Below, piece by piece: positions 18,300-27,755 of a stretch of DNA of 64,000 nt. The position numbers and the translations under genes are program-made. The DNA comes from Hahella chejuensis KCTC 2396 (GTDB taxonomy: Bacteria; Pseudomonadota; Gammaproteobacteria; Pseudomonadales; Oleiphilaceae). How positions within the stretch are numbered: position 1 is the first letter of the stretch; each line of letters starts with the position of its first letter. The stretch covers positions 6,437,001 through 6,501,000 of the forward strand of contig NC_007645.1 in the NCBI RefSeq assembly GCF_000012985.1. The letters are read 5' to 3'. A model generated the notes under the pieces. That model saw only the letters and a list, made by a program, of their open reading frames with translations, made no database searches and was not told the origin of the DNA.

Positions 18300-19259
18300 A
18301 TGGCAACACGTTTCGGTTTCGATCTCCGCGCTCTAAGCATTTTCGCCCATGTCGCCAAGACCGGGAATATGAGCCATTCCGCAGAGCAGCTGGGGATGAC
18401 GCAAAGCTCTATTTCCCAGGCCTTGTCCAAACTGGAGGAATCGCTGCAGACCCGGCTGTTCGACCGCACCGTACGCCCCATGGAACTGACCAGCGCCGGA
18501 CGCTTTCTGTATGACCGCAGCACGCGGCTGTTGCAGGAGGCGGAACAAACCAGCCAGGCCATTCTGCAATCGGACTTTGCGCAATTGCGCCTGATAAAGA
18601 TCGCGTTAACCGATTCCATCGTCACCTCGGTGGGACGATCGCTGCTGGATGCGGTGAAAAAACGCGCGCACGACTGGTCGATCAGCACAGGTCTGTCGCA
18701 TCTGCACGGCCATTCCCTGCTCTCGCGCAATACCGATATTATTATCTCCGATGACGCTTTGGAGGACTACGCCGATCTATCCCGCTATCGCATTTTGCGG
18801 GAACCCTTCATTCTCGCGCTGCCCAATGACTATGACGGCCCCGTTGACGATCTCAATAAGCTGGCGTCGGAATTGGATTTCGTGCGCTACGGCGCCCACT
18901 CCCTCATTGCACGGGGGATCGAACGGCATCTGCGCGCAGTGCGGGTGGAAGCGCCGGACCGGCTGCAGCTGGACAACTCTTACGCCATTGTCTCCGCCGT
19001 ATCAGCGGGTATGGGCTGGACCATCACCACGCCCCTGTGCCTGTTCCAAAGCGGCATCAAGCAACATCACGTACAGATTCGCCGATTACCAGGGGAACAG
19101 CTGTTCCGCTCCATTACCTTGACGGCCCGCAAAGGCGAATTGGGCGACCTGCCCCGGGAAGTCGCCCAGGACTGCATCGCCATTCTCAAGCAGGACTTCC
19201 TGGCGCTGATGGCGACTGAACATCCCTGGATGATGGAATATCTGACATTGGGGGATTAA
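18300..19259 (+). CDS. LysR family transcriptional regulator
   Basis: A 319-residue LysR protein. The N-terminal HTH (LRALSIFAHVAKTGNMSHSA, then SSISQALSKLEESL) is followed by a substrate-binding domain of normal length. There are no OxyR-type cysteines. It converges on the ethanolamine-type operon, ending 121 bases from the amidotransferase gene, and is the only regulator near it, so it is a candidate controller. LysR genes are more often divergent from their targets, so this link is weak. Confidence 0.88.
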   Translation: MATRFGFDLRALSIFAHVAKTGNMSHSAEQLGMTQSSISQALSKLEESLQTRLFDRTVRPMELTSAGRFLYDRSTRLLQEAEQTSQAILQSDFAQLRLIKIALTDSIVTSVGRSLLDAVKKRAHDWSISTGLSHLHGHSLLSRNTDIIISDDALEDYADLSRYRILREPFILALPNDYDGPVDDLNKLASELDFVRYGAHSLIARGIERHLRAVRVEAPDRLQLDNSYAIVSAVSAGMGWTITTPLCLFQSGIKQHHVQIRRLPGEQLFRSITLTARKGELGDLPREVAQDCIAILKQDFLALMATEHPWMMEYLTLGD

Positions 19260-19380
19260 CCCAAAAAAACGGCCGCGCCCTGCGCCGCCCAAGGGGACGC
19301 GAGCGCAGCCAAAGAGGGTTGAGGGGAAACGACGCAGAGCCAGACTCTACGTGTTCGTTGTCATGTGCAGAGAGAGCGGC

Positions 19381-20097
19381 TTAACGAGTCAGCCGCCCGC
19401 CTGCGAAAAAGTTAATAATCCATTGCATCATCAGACGATCGTCCACCGGCGCCGACAGCGATGTCTTGCCTTCGCGGATGCGAGGCGCGGGAATGCGATC
19501 CGTACGCTTATCCATCAACGCGCTGGAATAAGCCTTGCTGAACTCGGGATGTCCTTGCACCGTCATCAGGTCAGAGCCGTACTGCAACAGGTAATAGGGA
19601 CAGAAGCCGCTGCTCGCCAGCACCTCCGCGCCTTCCGGCAACTGCGTAATCTGATCCTGGTGGCTGACCACCAGATCCAGGGAAGGCTGATAAGGCTCCA
19701 TCCAGTTTTTACGCACGCCTATTTGATTGAAGGACATGCCCACTCCCCAGCCGCGATTGGACTTCTCCACCTGCCCGCCCAGCGCCTTGGCCAGCAACTG
19801 ATGCCCAAAGCAGACGCCTACGAACTTGACCCCCGCCGTAGCGACCGCCAGTAAAAAACTCTCCAGCTTCTCGATCCATTGCGCGCCATCATTCACGCCG
19901 TAACGGCTGCCAGTGGTGATATAGCCGTCGCAGGCGTCGACGGAGTCCGGCAGTTCGCCGTCCACCGCCCGATAAGTGACGAAGGTCCATTCCGGCGCCA
20001 GTTCTCCCAGCGCCGCTTCAAACATCGCCGGATAATTCCCGAACTCCGACTGCAGCTCCTCCATAACGTCGTCACACTGTAAAATGCCGATTCTCAT
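19381..20097 (-). CDS. class I glutamine amidotransferase-like hydrolase
   Basis: Class-I GATase fold of 238 residues. The nucleophile elbow is GVCFGHQLLAKALGG and the catalytic His-Glu pair is in VQGHPEF. The stand-alone architecture and neighbours suggest a gamma-glutamyl hydrolase of the PuuD kind, here releasing glutamate from a gamma-glutamyl intermediate (inferred gamma-glutamylglycine). The ATG at 20097 has GGAGAGGCGG just upstream. The longer ORF to 20286 overlaps the dehydrogenase gene and is not used. It is the last gene of the five-gene operon, 16 bases after the iron alcohol dehydrogenase. Confidence 0.87.
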   Translation of the reverse strand: MRIGILQCDDVMEELQSEFGNYPAMFEAALGELAPEWTFVTYRAVDGELPDSVDACDGYITTGSRYGVNDGAQWIEKLESFLLAVATAGVKFVGVCFGHQLLAKALGGQVEKSNRGWGVGMSFNQIGVRKNWMEPYQPSLDLVVSHQDQITQLPEGAEVLASSGFCPYYLLQYGSDLMTVQGHPEFSKAYSSALMDKRTDRIPAPRIREGKTSLSAPVDDRLMMQWIINFFAGGRLTR

Positions 20098-20113
20098 CCG
20101 CCTCTCCCTGTCT

Positions 20114-21277
20114 TCAAAGACGTCCATGTACCGCGTTTCTGAAGATGTCGGCGTACCGGCTCGCATCAAACGCAACGGGATTGCCGCCGGAGGAAGGGTC
20201 TTCCACCGCCATGGCGCCGACACGGTCCGCATCATTATCGTCAATGCCGATCGCGGACAATGCGTGCGGAATACCCAGGCTTTCACGCAGCGCCAGCACC
20301 CAGTTCAGGAAGCCGTCGAACCCGGGCTCAGACAAGTCCAGGTAACGCACCAGACGAGTAATGCGCTCTTCAATCGCCTCGCGGTTCGCCTTCAGCACGT
20401 AAGGCATGAGAATCGCATTGAGCAGACCATGATGCGCGTTGTACAAGGCGCCCAGCGGGTGCGCCAACGCATGCATGCCGCCAAGCCCTTTCTGAAACGC
20501 CGTAGCGCCCATGCTGGAGGCGACCAGCATCTGCGTGCGCGCCTCGATATCGCCGCCGTCAGCGACGGCGCGGGGCAAATAGTATTTCACCAGACGGATG
20601 CCCTCCACCGCAATGCCTTCCGCCAGCGGGTGATAGAAAGGCGAACAAAATGCTTCCAGATTGTGGGACAGCGCGTCCATCCCCGTGGCTGCGGTAATGG
20701 GCGGCGGCAGGCCGACGGTCAGCTCTGGGTCCAGAATCACCAGCGCCGGCAACATGCGCGGATGGAAAATAATCTTTTTGACGTGCTTGGCGGCGTCAGT
20801 GATCACCGAAGCCCGACCTACTTCCGAGCCAGTGCCCGCGGTAGTGGGAACGGCGACCACCGGCGCCATGCCGGCTTCATTGACGCGGGTCCAGTTGTCG
20901 CCGATGTCTTCGAAATCCCACAGGGGACGATCCTGGCCGACCATCAGCGCCACCGCTTTGGCGGCGTCCAGAGCCGAACCGCCGCCGAAGGCGATCACGC
21001 CATCATGGCCGCCGGCGTGGTAGGCGGCGACGCCAGCCTCTACGTTTTCACCAGTAGGGTTGCCCTGAATGTCCGCGAACAGGCCGCATTGCAGTCCGAC
21101 GTCCTGACAAAGGCCGATGGCGCTCTGCACCATCGGCAAGGATTTCAAACCTGGGTCGGTTATCAGCAGAGGCGACCGCATGCCGAGGTTACGACAGAGT
21201 TCCGGCAGTTCCCGGATACGTCCGGCGCCGGTGCGGATGGCGGTCGGATAATTCCAATTGGCTTGTAGTGCGCTCAT
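20114..21277 (-). CDS. iron-containing alcohol dehydrogenase
   Basis: Group III, NAD(P)- and metal-dependent alcohol dehydrogenase of 387 residues. Visible are the nucleotide motif FGGGSALDAAKAV and the metal-site histidines in GGMHALAHPLGALYNAHH. In this operon the likely substrate is the hydroxyl of a gamma-glutamylated amino alcohol such as gamma-glutamylethanolamide, giving the aldehyde for the adjacent dehydrogenase. That substrate is inferred from context. An antisense ORF of similar length (20084-21268) is a codon-bias shadow. Confidence 0.9.
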   Translation of the reverse strand: MSALQANWNYPTAIRTGAGRIRELPELCRNLGMRSPLLITDPGLKSLPMVQSAIGLCQDVGLQCGLFADIQGNPTGENVEAGVAAYHAGGHDGVIAFGGGSALDAAKAVALMVGQDRPLWDFEDIGDNWTRVNEAGMAPVVAVPTTAGTGSEVGRASVITDAAKHVKKIIFHPRMLPALVILDPELTVGLPPPITAATGMDALSHNLEAFCSPFYHPLAEGIAVEGIRLVKYYLPRAVADGGDIEARTQMLVASSMGATAFQKGLGGMHALAHPLGALYNAHHGLLNAILMPYVLKANREAIEERITRLVRYLDLSEPGFDGFLNWVLALRESLGIPHALSAIGIDDNDADRVGAMAVEDPSSGGNPVAFDASRYADIFRNAVHGRL

Positions 21278-21336
21278 GTACAGTCTCTCTAATACGCTCG
21301 TTAAGGTTTTTGTTTCGCCATTGTCTATGACTGGCG

Positions 21337-22725
21337 TTACAGCATCTTGATATGGAAAGACTTGGGCCGGGTCAGGGATTCATAGCCCAGCTTGGACAAG
21401 GTGCAGCCGCGCCCGGAATTCTTCACGCCGGTCCAGGCCAGCGCCGGGTCCAGATAATCGCAACGGTTGATAAAGAACGTGCCAGTCTCGACCTGCTCGC
21501 CCAGCGCCACGCCCGCGTCGATATCGCGCGTGAAGATTGCCGCGGTGAGACCAAACTCGCAGTCGTTCATCAGCGCCACGGCTTCCTCATCGGACGTCAC
21601 TTTCTGAATACCCACGACCGGACCGAAAGATTCTTCAGTCATGACCCGCATGCTGTGATCAACGTTGGTCAGCACCTGCGGCGCCAGATAGGGCGTTCCT
21701 TCCTTGTCCATTTCAAAGTCAGCCGGATTAATATGGGCGACCGCGCCCTGCTCCACGGCTTCGCGCACTTGTCCCCGAACGAATTCCGCCGCGGAAGCGC
21801 GCACCAGCGGCCCCAAAGTGGTGTTAGGATCATCGGAACGCCCCAAGCGGTAACTTCTGACCAGGGCCACGGCTTTCTCCACAAAAGCGTCGTAAACGGA
21901 TTCATGCACATAGATGCGCTCGATACCGCAGCAAGACTGCCCGGAGTTGAAGAAAGCGCCGTCGATGGTGGTTTCCACTGCGTGGTCAATATCCGCGTCC
22001 GCGCGGACATAGGCAGGGTCTTTGCCGCCTAATTCCAGCCCTACGCCAATAAAGCGACCTGCCGCCGCGCGCTCCACCATCGCGCCGCCAGGCACAGACC
22101 CCGTAAAGGCGACGTAATGAACATCCGGCGAGCCGATCAGCGCCTCGGTATCCGCATGAGTCAAATGTAGAAATTGAAACACTCCATCCGGCAGGCCCGC
22201 CTCACGGAACGCCTCGTAGATGCGCTCCGCGCACAAAGGGGTTTGCGCAGAATGCTTAAGCAGTACGGCGTTTCCGGCCAGGATCGCCGGCACAATGGCG
22301 TTAACCGCCGTCAGATAAGGATAGTTCCAGGGCGCAATCACAAAAGCTACGCCCAAGGGCTCACGTTTGATATAGCGGCGAAAGCCGGGCTTTTCATCCA
22401 ACTCTATCGGCGCCAACGCTTCTTCCGCGACATCAATCATAAAGCGGGCGCGCTCTTCAAAACCGCCCACTTCTCCCGCCGCATAGCGAATGGGTCGTCC
22501 CATTTGCCAACATAGTTCCTCCGCAATGGCGTCACGCTTGGCGACAAAAGCATCCACCATCTTGCGGCAAATATCCCGCCGTTGCGCCAGCGTGGTGAGT
22601 TTCCACTCGCGCTGCGCTTGCGCCGCCTTAGTTGTGGCGGCGGCGATGGCGGCTTGATCAGCGTAAGGACGCTCAACATAGAGAGATCCATCCACAGGGG
22701 ACCAAGTTTTCTGCATAGTGCTCAT
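21337..22725 (-). CDS. aldehyde dehydrogenase family protein
   Basis: NAD(P)-dependent aldehyde dehydrogenase of 462 residues. The N-terminal segment is short, the cofactor region has VIAPWNYPYL, the glutamate is in GLELGGKDPAY and the catalytic cysteine is in NSGQSCCGIERIYV. Between the glutamine synthetase-like and alcohol dehydrogenase genes, it probably oxidises the gamma-glutamyl aldehyde to the acid. Gaps to its neighbours are about 60 bases, consistent with one transcript. The ATG at 22725 follows AAGAGA. Confidence 0.92.
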   Translation of the reverse strand: MSTMQKTWSPVDGSLYVERPYADQAAIAAATTKAAQAQREWKLTTLAQRRDICRKMVDAFVAKRDAIAEELCWQMGRPIRYAAGEVGGFEERARFMIDVAEEALAPIELDEKPGFRRYIKREPLGVAFVIAPWNYPYLTAVNAIVPAILAGNAVLLKHSAQTPLCAERIYEAFREAGLPDGVFQFLHLTHADTEALIGSPDVHYVAFTGSVPGGAMVERAAAGRFIGVGLELGGKDPAYVRADADIDHAVETTIDGAFFNSGQSCCGIERIYVHESVYDAFVEKAVALVRSYRLGRSDDPNTTLGPLVRASAAEFVRGQVREAVEQGAVAHINPADFEMDKEGTPYLAPQVLTNVDHSMRVMTEESFGPVVGIQKVTSDEEAVALMNDCEFGLTAAIFTRDIDAGVALGEQVETGTFFINRCDYLDPALAWTGVKNSGRGCTLSKLGYESLTRPKSFHIKML

Positions 22726-22789
22726 CTTCGATTCTCTTACCTTTACTTAAAGGATAGTCGTGGGACTGAAGGTCATTCTGATCGTCGCG

Positions 22790-24169
22790 CTAGATAATCT
22801 CGAAATAACGCTCCAGCTCCCAATCCGTAATATGGCGACGGAATTCGCGGCCTTCCCAGTCACGGGTGGCGGCGTAATGCTCAACAAACTCATTACCGAA
22901 TAACTCACGCGCCGCTTCCGAGCGGCGCAAAGCCGCAGCGGCGTCCACCAAGGTGGACGGCAACGCCAGCTGTCTAGGATGCTCCTGATCGTAGGCGTTA
23001 CCGGACACCATGGCTTCCGGCTCCAGTTCGTGCTCGATACCGTAAAGACCCGAGCCGAGAGACGCGGCCAGGGCGATATAGGGATTGGCGTCGGCGGAGC
23101 CCAAGCGGTATTCGACCCGCTGCGACTTGTCCGAGCCGGGTATGACCCGCAATGCTGTGGTGCGGTTTTCGCAGCCCCAGGTGGCGTCGGTCGGAGCCCA
23201 GAATCCAGGCACCAGGCGAGAGTAAGCGTTCACGGTTTGCGCCATCATCGCCAGCATTTCCGGCATCAGCTTTTGCTGTCCGGCGATAAAGTGACGCTGC
23301 ATCTTGCTCATGTTCATGGGCTGACCGGCTTCATAGAAAGCCGACTTGCCGCTTTCTTTATGGCGTAGCGACATGTGAATGTGCCCGGATTGGCCGGGAT
23401 AGTCGTTGGACCACTTGGCCATGAACGTGGCCATCATGTTCTTACGCTGCGCCCATACCTTGGTGAAGGTCTTGAACAAAGCCGCCTTATCCGCCGCTGC
23501 GCAGGCTGAATCCACCGTCAATGCCGCCTCCAGGACGCCGGGACCGGTTTCGGTATGCAGCCCTTCCAAGGGGAAGTCCATCTTTTCACAGAGGTCCAGC
23601 AGTTCATGGTACAGCTCTGCATGAACCGAATTACGCAGCATGGAGTAACCAAAGAAGCCCGGCGTGATCGGCTCAAGGTTGCGATATCCCTTGGCGCGGG
23701 CGGAATGAGGCGTTTCATTGAACATGAAGAATTCATATTCAAAGGCGGCGTAGACATCCAACCCCATGTCTTCAGCACGGCGCAGTACTCGCGACAGGAC
23801 ATTTCGCGGGCAGATGCGGGCGGCAGGACCGTCAAAGTCACACAGAAACAGCAACATGCCCGGTTCAAAGGGAATGTCGCGGCAGCTGTCCGGCAGGATT
23901 TTCACCGAAGCGTCCGGATAGCCCGTATGCCAGCCCGTGTATTTGACGCCAACATTCTCATAGAGCTGATCCTGTGAATCCCAGCCCAACACCACGTCAC
24001 AGAAGGCGAAGCCGTTTTCCAGTGAGGAAAAGAACTTCTCCTTACTCATATATTTGCCGCGCATGACGCCATCGTTATCAAACAACCCGACCTTCACATG
24101 GGTCAGATTGCGCTCTTCCACAATCCGTTTGGCGTCGGCGATCGTTTTTACGTCTCTTGTCTTTATCAT
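22790..24169 (-). CDS. glutamine synthetase family gamma-glutamyl-amine ligase
   Basis: A 459-residue glutamine synthetase-fold protein, but of the PuuA/GlnA3/GlnA4 type rather than housekeeping GlnA. It has GLFDNDGVMRGKYM at the N-terminus, AAFEYEFFMF, SGHIHMSLRHK in the glutamate/ATP region and NRTTALRVI near the C-terminus. Such enzymes attach glutamate to an amine using ATP. Beside an ethanolamine-type permease and two dehydrogenases, gamma-glutamylethanolamide synthetase is the best guess, with polyamine ligase as the alternative. I use the ATG at 24169 and drop a 26-residue non-homologous upstream extension. Confidence 0.88.
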   Translation of the reverse strand: MIKTRDVKTIADAKRIVEERNLTHVKVGLFDNDGVMRGKYMSKEKFFSSLENGFAFCDVVLGWDSQDQLYENVGVKYTGWHTGYPDASVKILPDSCRDIPFEPGMLLFLCDFDGPAARICPRNVLSRVLRRAEDMGLDVYAAFEYEFFMFNETPHSARAKGYRNLEPITPGFFGYSMLRNSVHAELYHELLDLCEKMDFPLEGLHTETGPGVLEAALTVDSACAAADKAALFKTFTKVWAQRKNMMATFMAKWSNDYPGQSGHIHMSLRHKESGKSAFYEAGQPMNMSKMQRHFIAGQQKLMPEMLAMMAQTVNAYSRLVPGFWAPTDATWGCENRTTALRVIPGSDKSQRVEYRLGSADANPYIALAASLGSGLYGIEHELEPEAMVSGNAYDQEHPRQLALPSTLVDAAAALRRSEAARELFGNEFVEHYAATRDWEGREFRRHITDWELERYFEII

Positions 24170-24266
24170 TTCTAATCCGCCTTGTTGTGATTCTTGTTCA
24201 GTCCTGTTGCAGATAATGATCCTGGAGCCGGCGCGCCGGCCCCGCAATCCCTTGTAGCCAATTAAC

Positions 24267-25745
24267 TCAATTCAATTCAGCCTCGGCCTTGGCGATGGCT
24301 TCAAACTCTTCTTCAGGGGCCTTCGCCACCAGATGATGACGACTGTAAAAGGCGAAATACGCCACCATCACCGCATAGAATACGGCTGACCACATCGCCG
24401 CCTCACGGCTGACCAGGAAGGTGCTGATAAACGCAGCGACGGACAGGACCAGCGCAATGCCGGTCGTCAATATGCCGCCGGGCGTACGATAGGGACGGGG
24501 CATGTCCGGCTCTTTCACTCGCAGAATGATGTGCGACAGCATCATCATGGCGTAGGAGATCGTGGCGCCAAATACCGCCATGGTGATCATCAAGTCTCCT
24601 TCTCCGGTCAATGACAACAGAAACCCGATCACTCCGGGCACCACCAGCGCCATTGTCGGCACTTTGCGATTACCGGTTAAGGACAGCCAGCGCGGCAGGT
24701 AACCAGCGCGGGACAAGGCGAACACCTGACGGGAATATGCGAAGATAATGGAGAAAAAGCTGGCGATCAGACCCGCCAGGCCTACCAAATTGACAAAGGT
24801 GGCCATGGCCGAACTTTCGCCGTAAGCGTGCTGCAGAGCGCCCACTAACGGCGCGCTATGATCTTTCATCAAGTCCGCGCTGGAGCCTCCGGGGGCCAGA
24901 AACAGCACCAATCCGCCGAATATCAGCAGAATCACCATGGCGGAGATAATGCCCTTGGGCATATCACGAGCCGGATTCTTGGTTTCCTCTGCGGCCAGGG
25001 GCACCCCTTCCACCGCCAGGAACAGCCACATGGCGAAGGGAATCGCCGCCCAGATGCCGAAGTAACCCTGCGGCAAAAACGCGCTGGCGCCCACGGCGGA
25101 TTCGTTAACCGCGATATCCGTCAGGTTGGCGAGTTCGAATTCAGGCAACATTCCCAGGATAAACACCAGCAAAGCCGCCGCCGCGATAGCGGTGATAACC
25201 AGCATGATCTTCAATGCTTCGCCAGCGCCCCACAGGTGAATGCCCACAAAAACGACATAGAAGGCAGCGTAAACCAAAGGTCCGTTAAGTCCGAACATTT
25301 CTCCCACATAACCGCCAATAAAAATGGCGATAGCCGCAGGCGCAATGGCGTATTCGAGAAGGATGGCGGTGCCGGTGAGAAAGCCCCCGAGCGGGCCCAT
25401 GGCGCGGCGGGCGAACCCGTAACCGCCGCCGGCGGTAGGAATAGCGGAGGAGAGCTCCGCCAGGCCGAATACCATGAAGGTGTACATGGCGGCCATCAGA
25501 AGCGTGGCGATAAACATGCCGCCGAAACCACCCTGCTCCAGGCCAAAGTTCCAGCCGGCGAAATCACCGGAAATCACATAAGAGACGCCAAGACTGGCCA
25601 GCAGAATCCATCCCGCCGCTCCCTTTTTTAATTGGCGTTTTTCCAGATAATCATTGGATACATTCTCATAATCCACCGTTCCGACATGAGCAACTGAAGG
25701 CGCAATGCGGTTGTCAGACGCTGTGGCAGCGGACGTTTCGGCCAT
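24267..25745 (-). CDS. eat: ethanolamine permease (APC family)
   Basis: Proton-coupled amino acid/amine importer of the APC family. It has 492 residues with about 12 membrane segments between soluble termini. The sequence around LKKGAAGWILLASLGVSYVI, SGDFAGWNFGLEQGG and TAGGGYGFARRAMGPLGGF is the pattern of the ethanolamine permease subfamily. It is the promoter-proximal gene of the five-gene operon, with 97 bases before the synthetase gene. Its start follows GGGGGATCAACCC. Substrate assignment rests on subfamily resemblance recalled from memory. Confidence 0.85.
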   Translation of the reverse strand: MAETSAATASDNRIAPSVAHVGTVDYENVSNDYLEKRQLKKGAAGWILLASLGVSYVISGDFAGWNFGLEQGGFGGMFIATLLMAAMYTFMVFGLAELSSAIPTAGGGYGFARRAMGPLGGFLTGTAILLEYAIAPAAIAIFIGGYVGEMFGLNGPLVYAAFYVVFVGIHLWGAGEALKIMLVITAIAAAALLVFILGMLPEFELANLTDIAVNESAVGASAFLPQGYFGIWAAIPFAMWLFLAVEGVPLAAEETKNPARDMPKGIISAMVILLIFGGLVLFLAPGGSSADLMKDHSAPLVGALQHAYGESSAMATFVNLVGLAGLIASFFSIIFAYSRQVFALSRAGYLPRWLSLTGNRKVPTMALVVPGVIGFLLSLTGEGDLMITMAVFGATISYAMMMLSHIILRVKEPDMPRPYRTPGGILTTGIALVLSVAAFISTFLVSREAAMWSAVFYAVMVAYFAFYSRHHLVAKAPEEEFEAIAKAEAELN

Positions 25746-26011
25746 GGGTTGATCCCCCTGTTTATTGTTGTTTACTAGGACGACGCTCTATCTCCGCAGA
25801 GATGAGCGCGCAGGCTTCAAACACCAACCGATTCTAGGAGGCCCCAAAAAACCCAGCAAATACAATCACTTTCGTCGAAAAGCTAGTATTAGGGAAACTT
25901 ATAGTGCGCTGAAATGACGCGCCGGGCGCGTTATCCGCATGCCCTGAAAGGGGAATTGAAATAAACTGCCGGGAGAAGATTTACAGCAAAACGGGGCCAA
26001 AAGGAGGCATT

Positions 26012-26485
26012 GTGCTGGAAAAGATAAACGCCTGGATCGACGACACCAACCGTAAGAACTACGATCGCCGCCGCGCCTGTACGGAGTTCGCCCAGGCGTT
26101 CGCTGGCTTCTACGCGCCAGAATTCCTGGCCAGCGCCTATTTCGTAGTGACCGACGATATTCCCAGACCCGACTTTCCGGAACTGCGTCAAATGGGATTC
26201 GGCGACTTTATGGATATGCCCGCCAGCGGCACTACCTATAAAGACACTTACTACATTAGGTCTTCAGCGGTTTCTGCGTTGCGAGTGCATTTTCATGAGT
26301 TAGTGCACGTAGTGCAGTGGCGTGAGCTGGGCGCGCTGAACTTTATCCAGCGTTACATGAAAGAAATTCTGACCTGCGGTTATGCAGACGCCCCCTTGGA
26401 GATCATGGCGTATGATCTGGATAAGCGCTACGGCGCGAAAGTCGACGCCTTTGATATACCTGAGTATGTCATCAGGAACCTGTAG
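26012..26485 (+). CDS. small HExxH zinc-metalloprotease-like protein
   Basis: A 157-residue protein I cannot place in a named family. It has a gluzincin-like signature: VHFHELVHVVQW supplies HExxH at about residue 95, and a conserved-looking PLEIMAYDLDKRY about 35 residues later could give the third glutamate ligand. No signal peptide or membrane segment is seen, so it is probably cytoplasmic. The start is GTG at 26012 with AAGGAGG 5 bases upstream, a very strong ribosome site. It is convergent with zapE, 12 bases apart. It resembles the short core of DUF4157-type peptidases, but function is unknown. Confidence 0.75.
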   Translation: MLEKINAWIDDTNRKNYDRRRACTEFAQAFAGFYAPEFLASAYFVVTDDIPRPDFPELRQMGFGDFMDMPASGTTYKDTYYIRSSAVSALRVHFHELVHVVQWRELGALNFIQRYMKEILTCGYADAPLEIMAYDLDKRYGAKVDAFDIPEYVIRNL

Positions 26486-26497
26486 CCCAACACCAAG

Positions 26498-27685
26498 TCA
26501 GGCCAGTTCCGACGGCTCGCGCAGACGTTGATACTCCTGCGATCCCATTTCCAGCAAGCGGCTGCGGGCGCGTTCAAACTCAAAGGTCAGCGCGCCGCGA
26601 GTGTAAAGCTCCGCCAGAGGCGCGAAGGCGGTCATGTAAAGTCGCACTTTGCGCTCATACAACTCATCCACCAGCGCAATAAACCGACGCGCCGCATCAT
26701 CTTTACGCGACAACAGCACAGCCCTTTCCCCGGTTGCGCCGGAACCGATGCTGCCATCTTCCGTGCCTCGCGCCTTGATCCTCTCGTAGGCCTCGCCGCT
26801 TAGCGGTGGAATATTGAGAAGAATAATCAGATCGAAGCGTTCAGCGATATCAACATAATCCAGATGACTTCGCGGCCCTTCGCAAAGAGCCGCAAAATCG
26901 AATGCGATCCTCCGCCCGGCGCGAGCCACATAGACGATATCGCGGGACAGCACCTTCAACGTACGCGGTTTGTCTCTATCCGCCACTAACTCAAAACGCT
27001 GCAGCAAGTCGCCCTCGACATCAGACAACTCAGACTGGTCACGCTCGACAAAATAAATAGCTTCCGGCTGCAATGCGCGTTCACGGTGGTCCAGCCCGCC
27101 ATCCATGTGCAAGGTTTGCGTATGCGCCTGGATCGCAGCGATAGCAGGCAGAAAGCGAGAACGCTGCAAACCATCCCAATACAGCCTTTCCGGCGGCGTA
27201 TTACTCGTCCCCACCAGCGTCACATTGAACTCAAACAGCGACTGCAGCAGCCCGCCCAGCAACATGGCGTCGCCTATATCCGAGACGAAAAACTCATCAA
27301 AGCAAAGTACAGAATAGCGACGGCTGAAGTCTCTGGCGATGCGTCGCAAAGGCTCTGGCGTTCCACTCAATGCCTGCAGCTGCCGATGCACTGACGCCAT
27401 GAAATGATGAAAATGTTGACGCAAAACCTGCTCTGGATTGAGGCTGGCGACAAAGAGATCCATCAAAAACGTCTTGCCCCGCCCCACTTTGCCCCACAGA
27501 TACAACCCCGATACATACTCAGACTTCCCCACCAACCACTTGGAACGACCGCCAGCGCCAGCCAGCCGCTCGTACAATTCCTGCAATGCATCCAAAGCCC
27601 TCTCCTGAGACGGATCAGCCTGAATCTCACCGGCGTTGAGCAATGACTCGTAGCGCTGTTTGGGGTTTGTGGGAGTTGTGTACAT
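26498..27685 (-). CDS. zapE: cell division ATPase ZapE (AFG1 family)
   Basis: AFG1-like ATPase that associates with the division ring and is linked to Z-ring regulation under stress. It has 395 residues, with Walker A GLYLWGKVGRGKTFLMD at about residue 62, Walker B in VLCFDEFFVSDIGDA and sensor GTSNTPPERLYWDGLQR. These are the family's hallmarks. Length is normal. It looks native to the chromosome by codon use. Confidence 0.92.
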   Translation of the reverse strand: MYTTPTNPKQRYESLLNAGEIQADPSQERALDALQELYERLAGAGGRSKWLVGKSEYVSGLYLWGKVGRGKTFLMDLFVASLNPEQVLRQHFHHFMASVHRQLQALSGTPEPLRRIARDFSRRYSVLCFDEFFVSDIGDAMLLGGLLQSLFEFNVTLVGTSNTPPERLYWDGLQRSRFLPAIAAIQAHTQTLHMDGGLDHRERALQPEAIYFVERDQSELSDVEGDLLQRFELVADRDKPRTLKVLSRDIVYVARAGRRIAFDFAALCEGPRSHLDYVDIAERFDLIILLNIPPLSGEAYERIKARGTEDGSIGSGATGERAVLLSRKDDAARRFIALVDELYERKVRLYMTAFAPLAELYTRGALTFEFERARSRLLEMGSQEYQRLREPSELA

Positions 27686-27755
27686 CTCAACGTAGTTGTG
27701 AATTCTATAATTAAAGGGGCATCAGAAGAGATCTATGCAATTGCGATGGTCAGGG

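Noticed and set aside
20084-21268. 394-codon plus-strand ORF opposite the iron alcohol dehydrogenase gene
   Set aside because: The minus-strand frame has clear ADH motifs. The plus-strand product is rich in R, H, Q and G with no family resemblance, as expected of an antisense shadow in GC-rich DNA.
22790-24169. Housekeeping glutamine synthetase GlnA
   Set aside because: The sequence is of the PuuA/GlnA3/GlnA4 type and lies in a catabolic operon with a permease and dehydrogenases. No glnL/glnG neighbours.
19381-25745. Putrescine (Puu) pathway as the role of the ligase operon
   Set aside because: Not excluded, but the Puu pathway uses an amine oxidase where this operon has an alcohol dehydrogenase, which fits an amino alcohol better.
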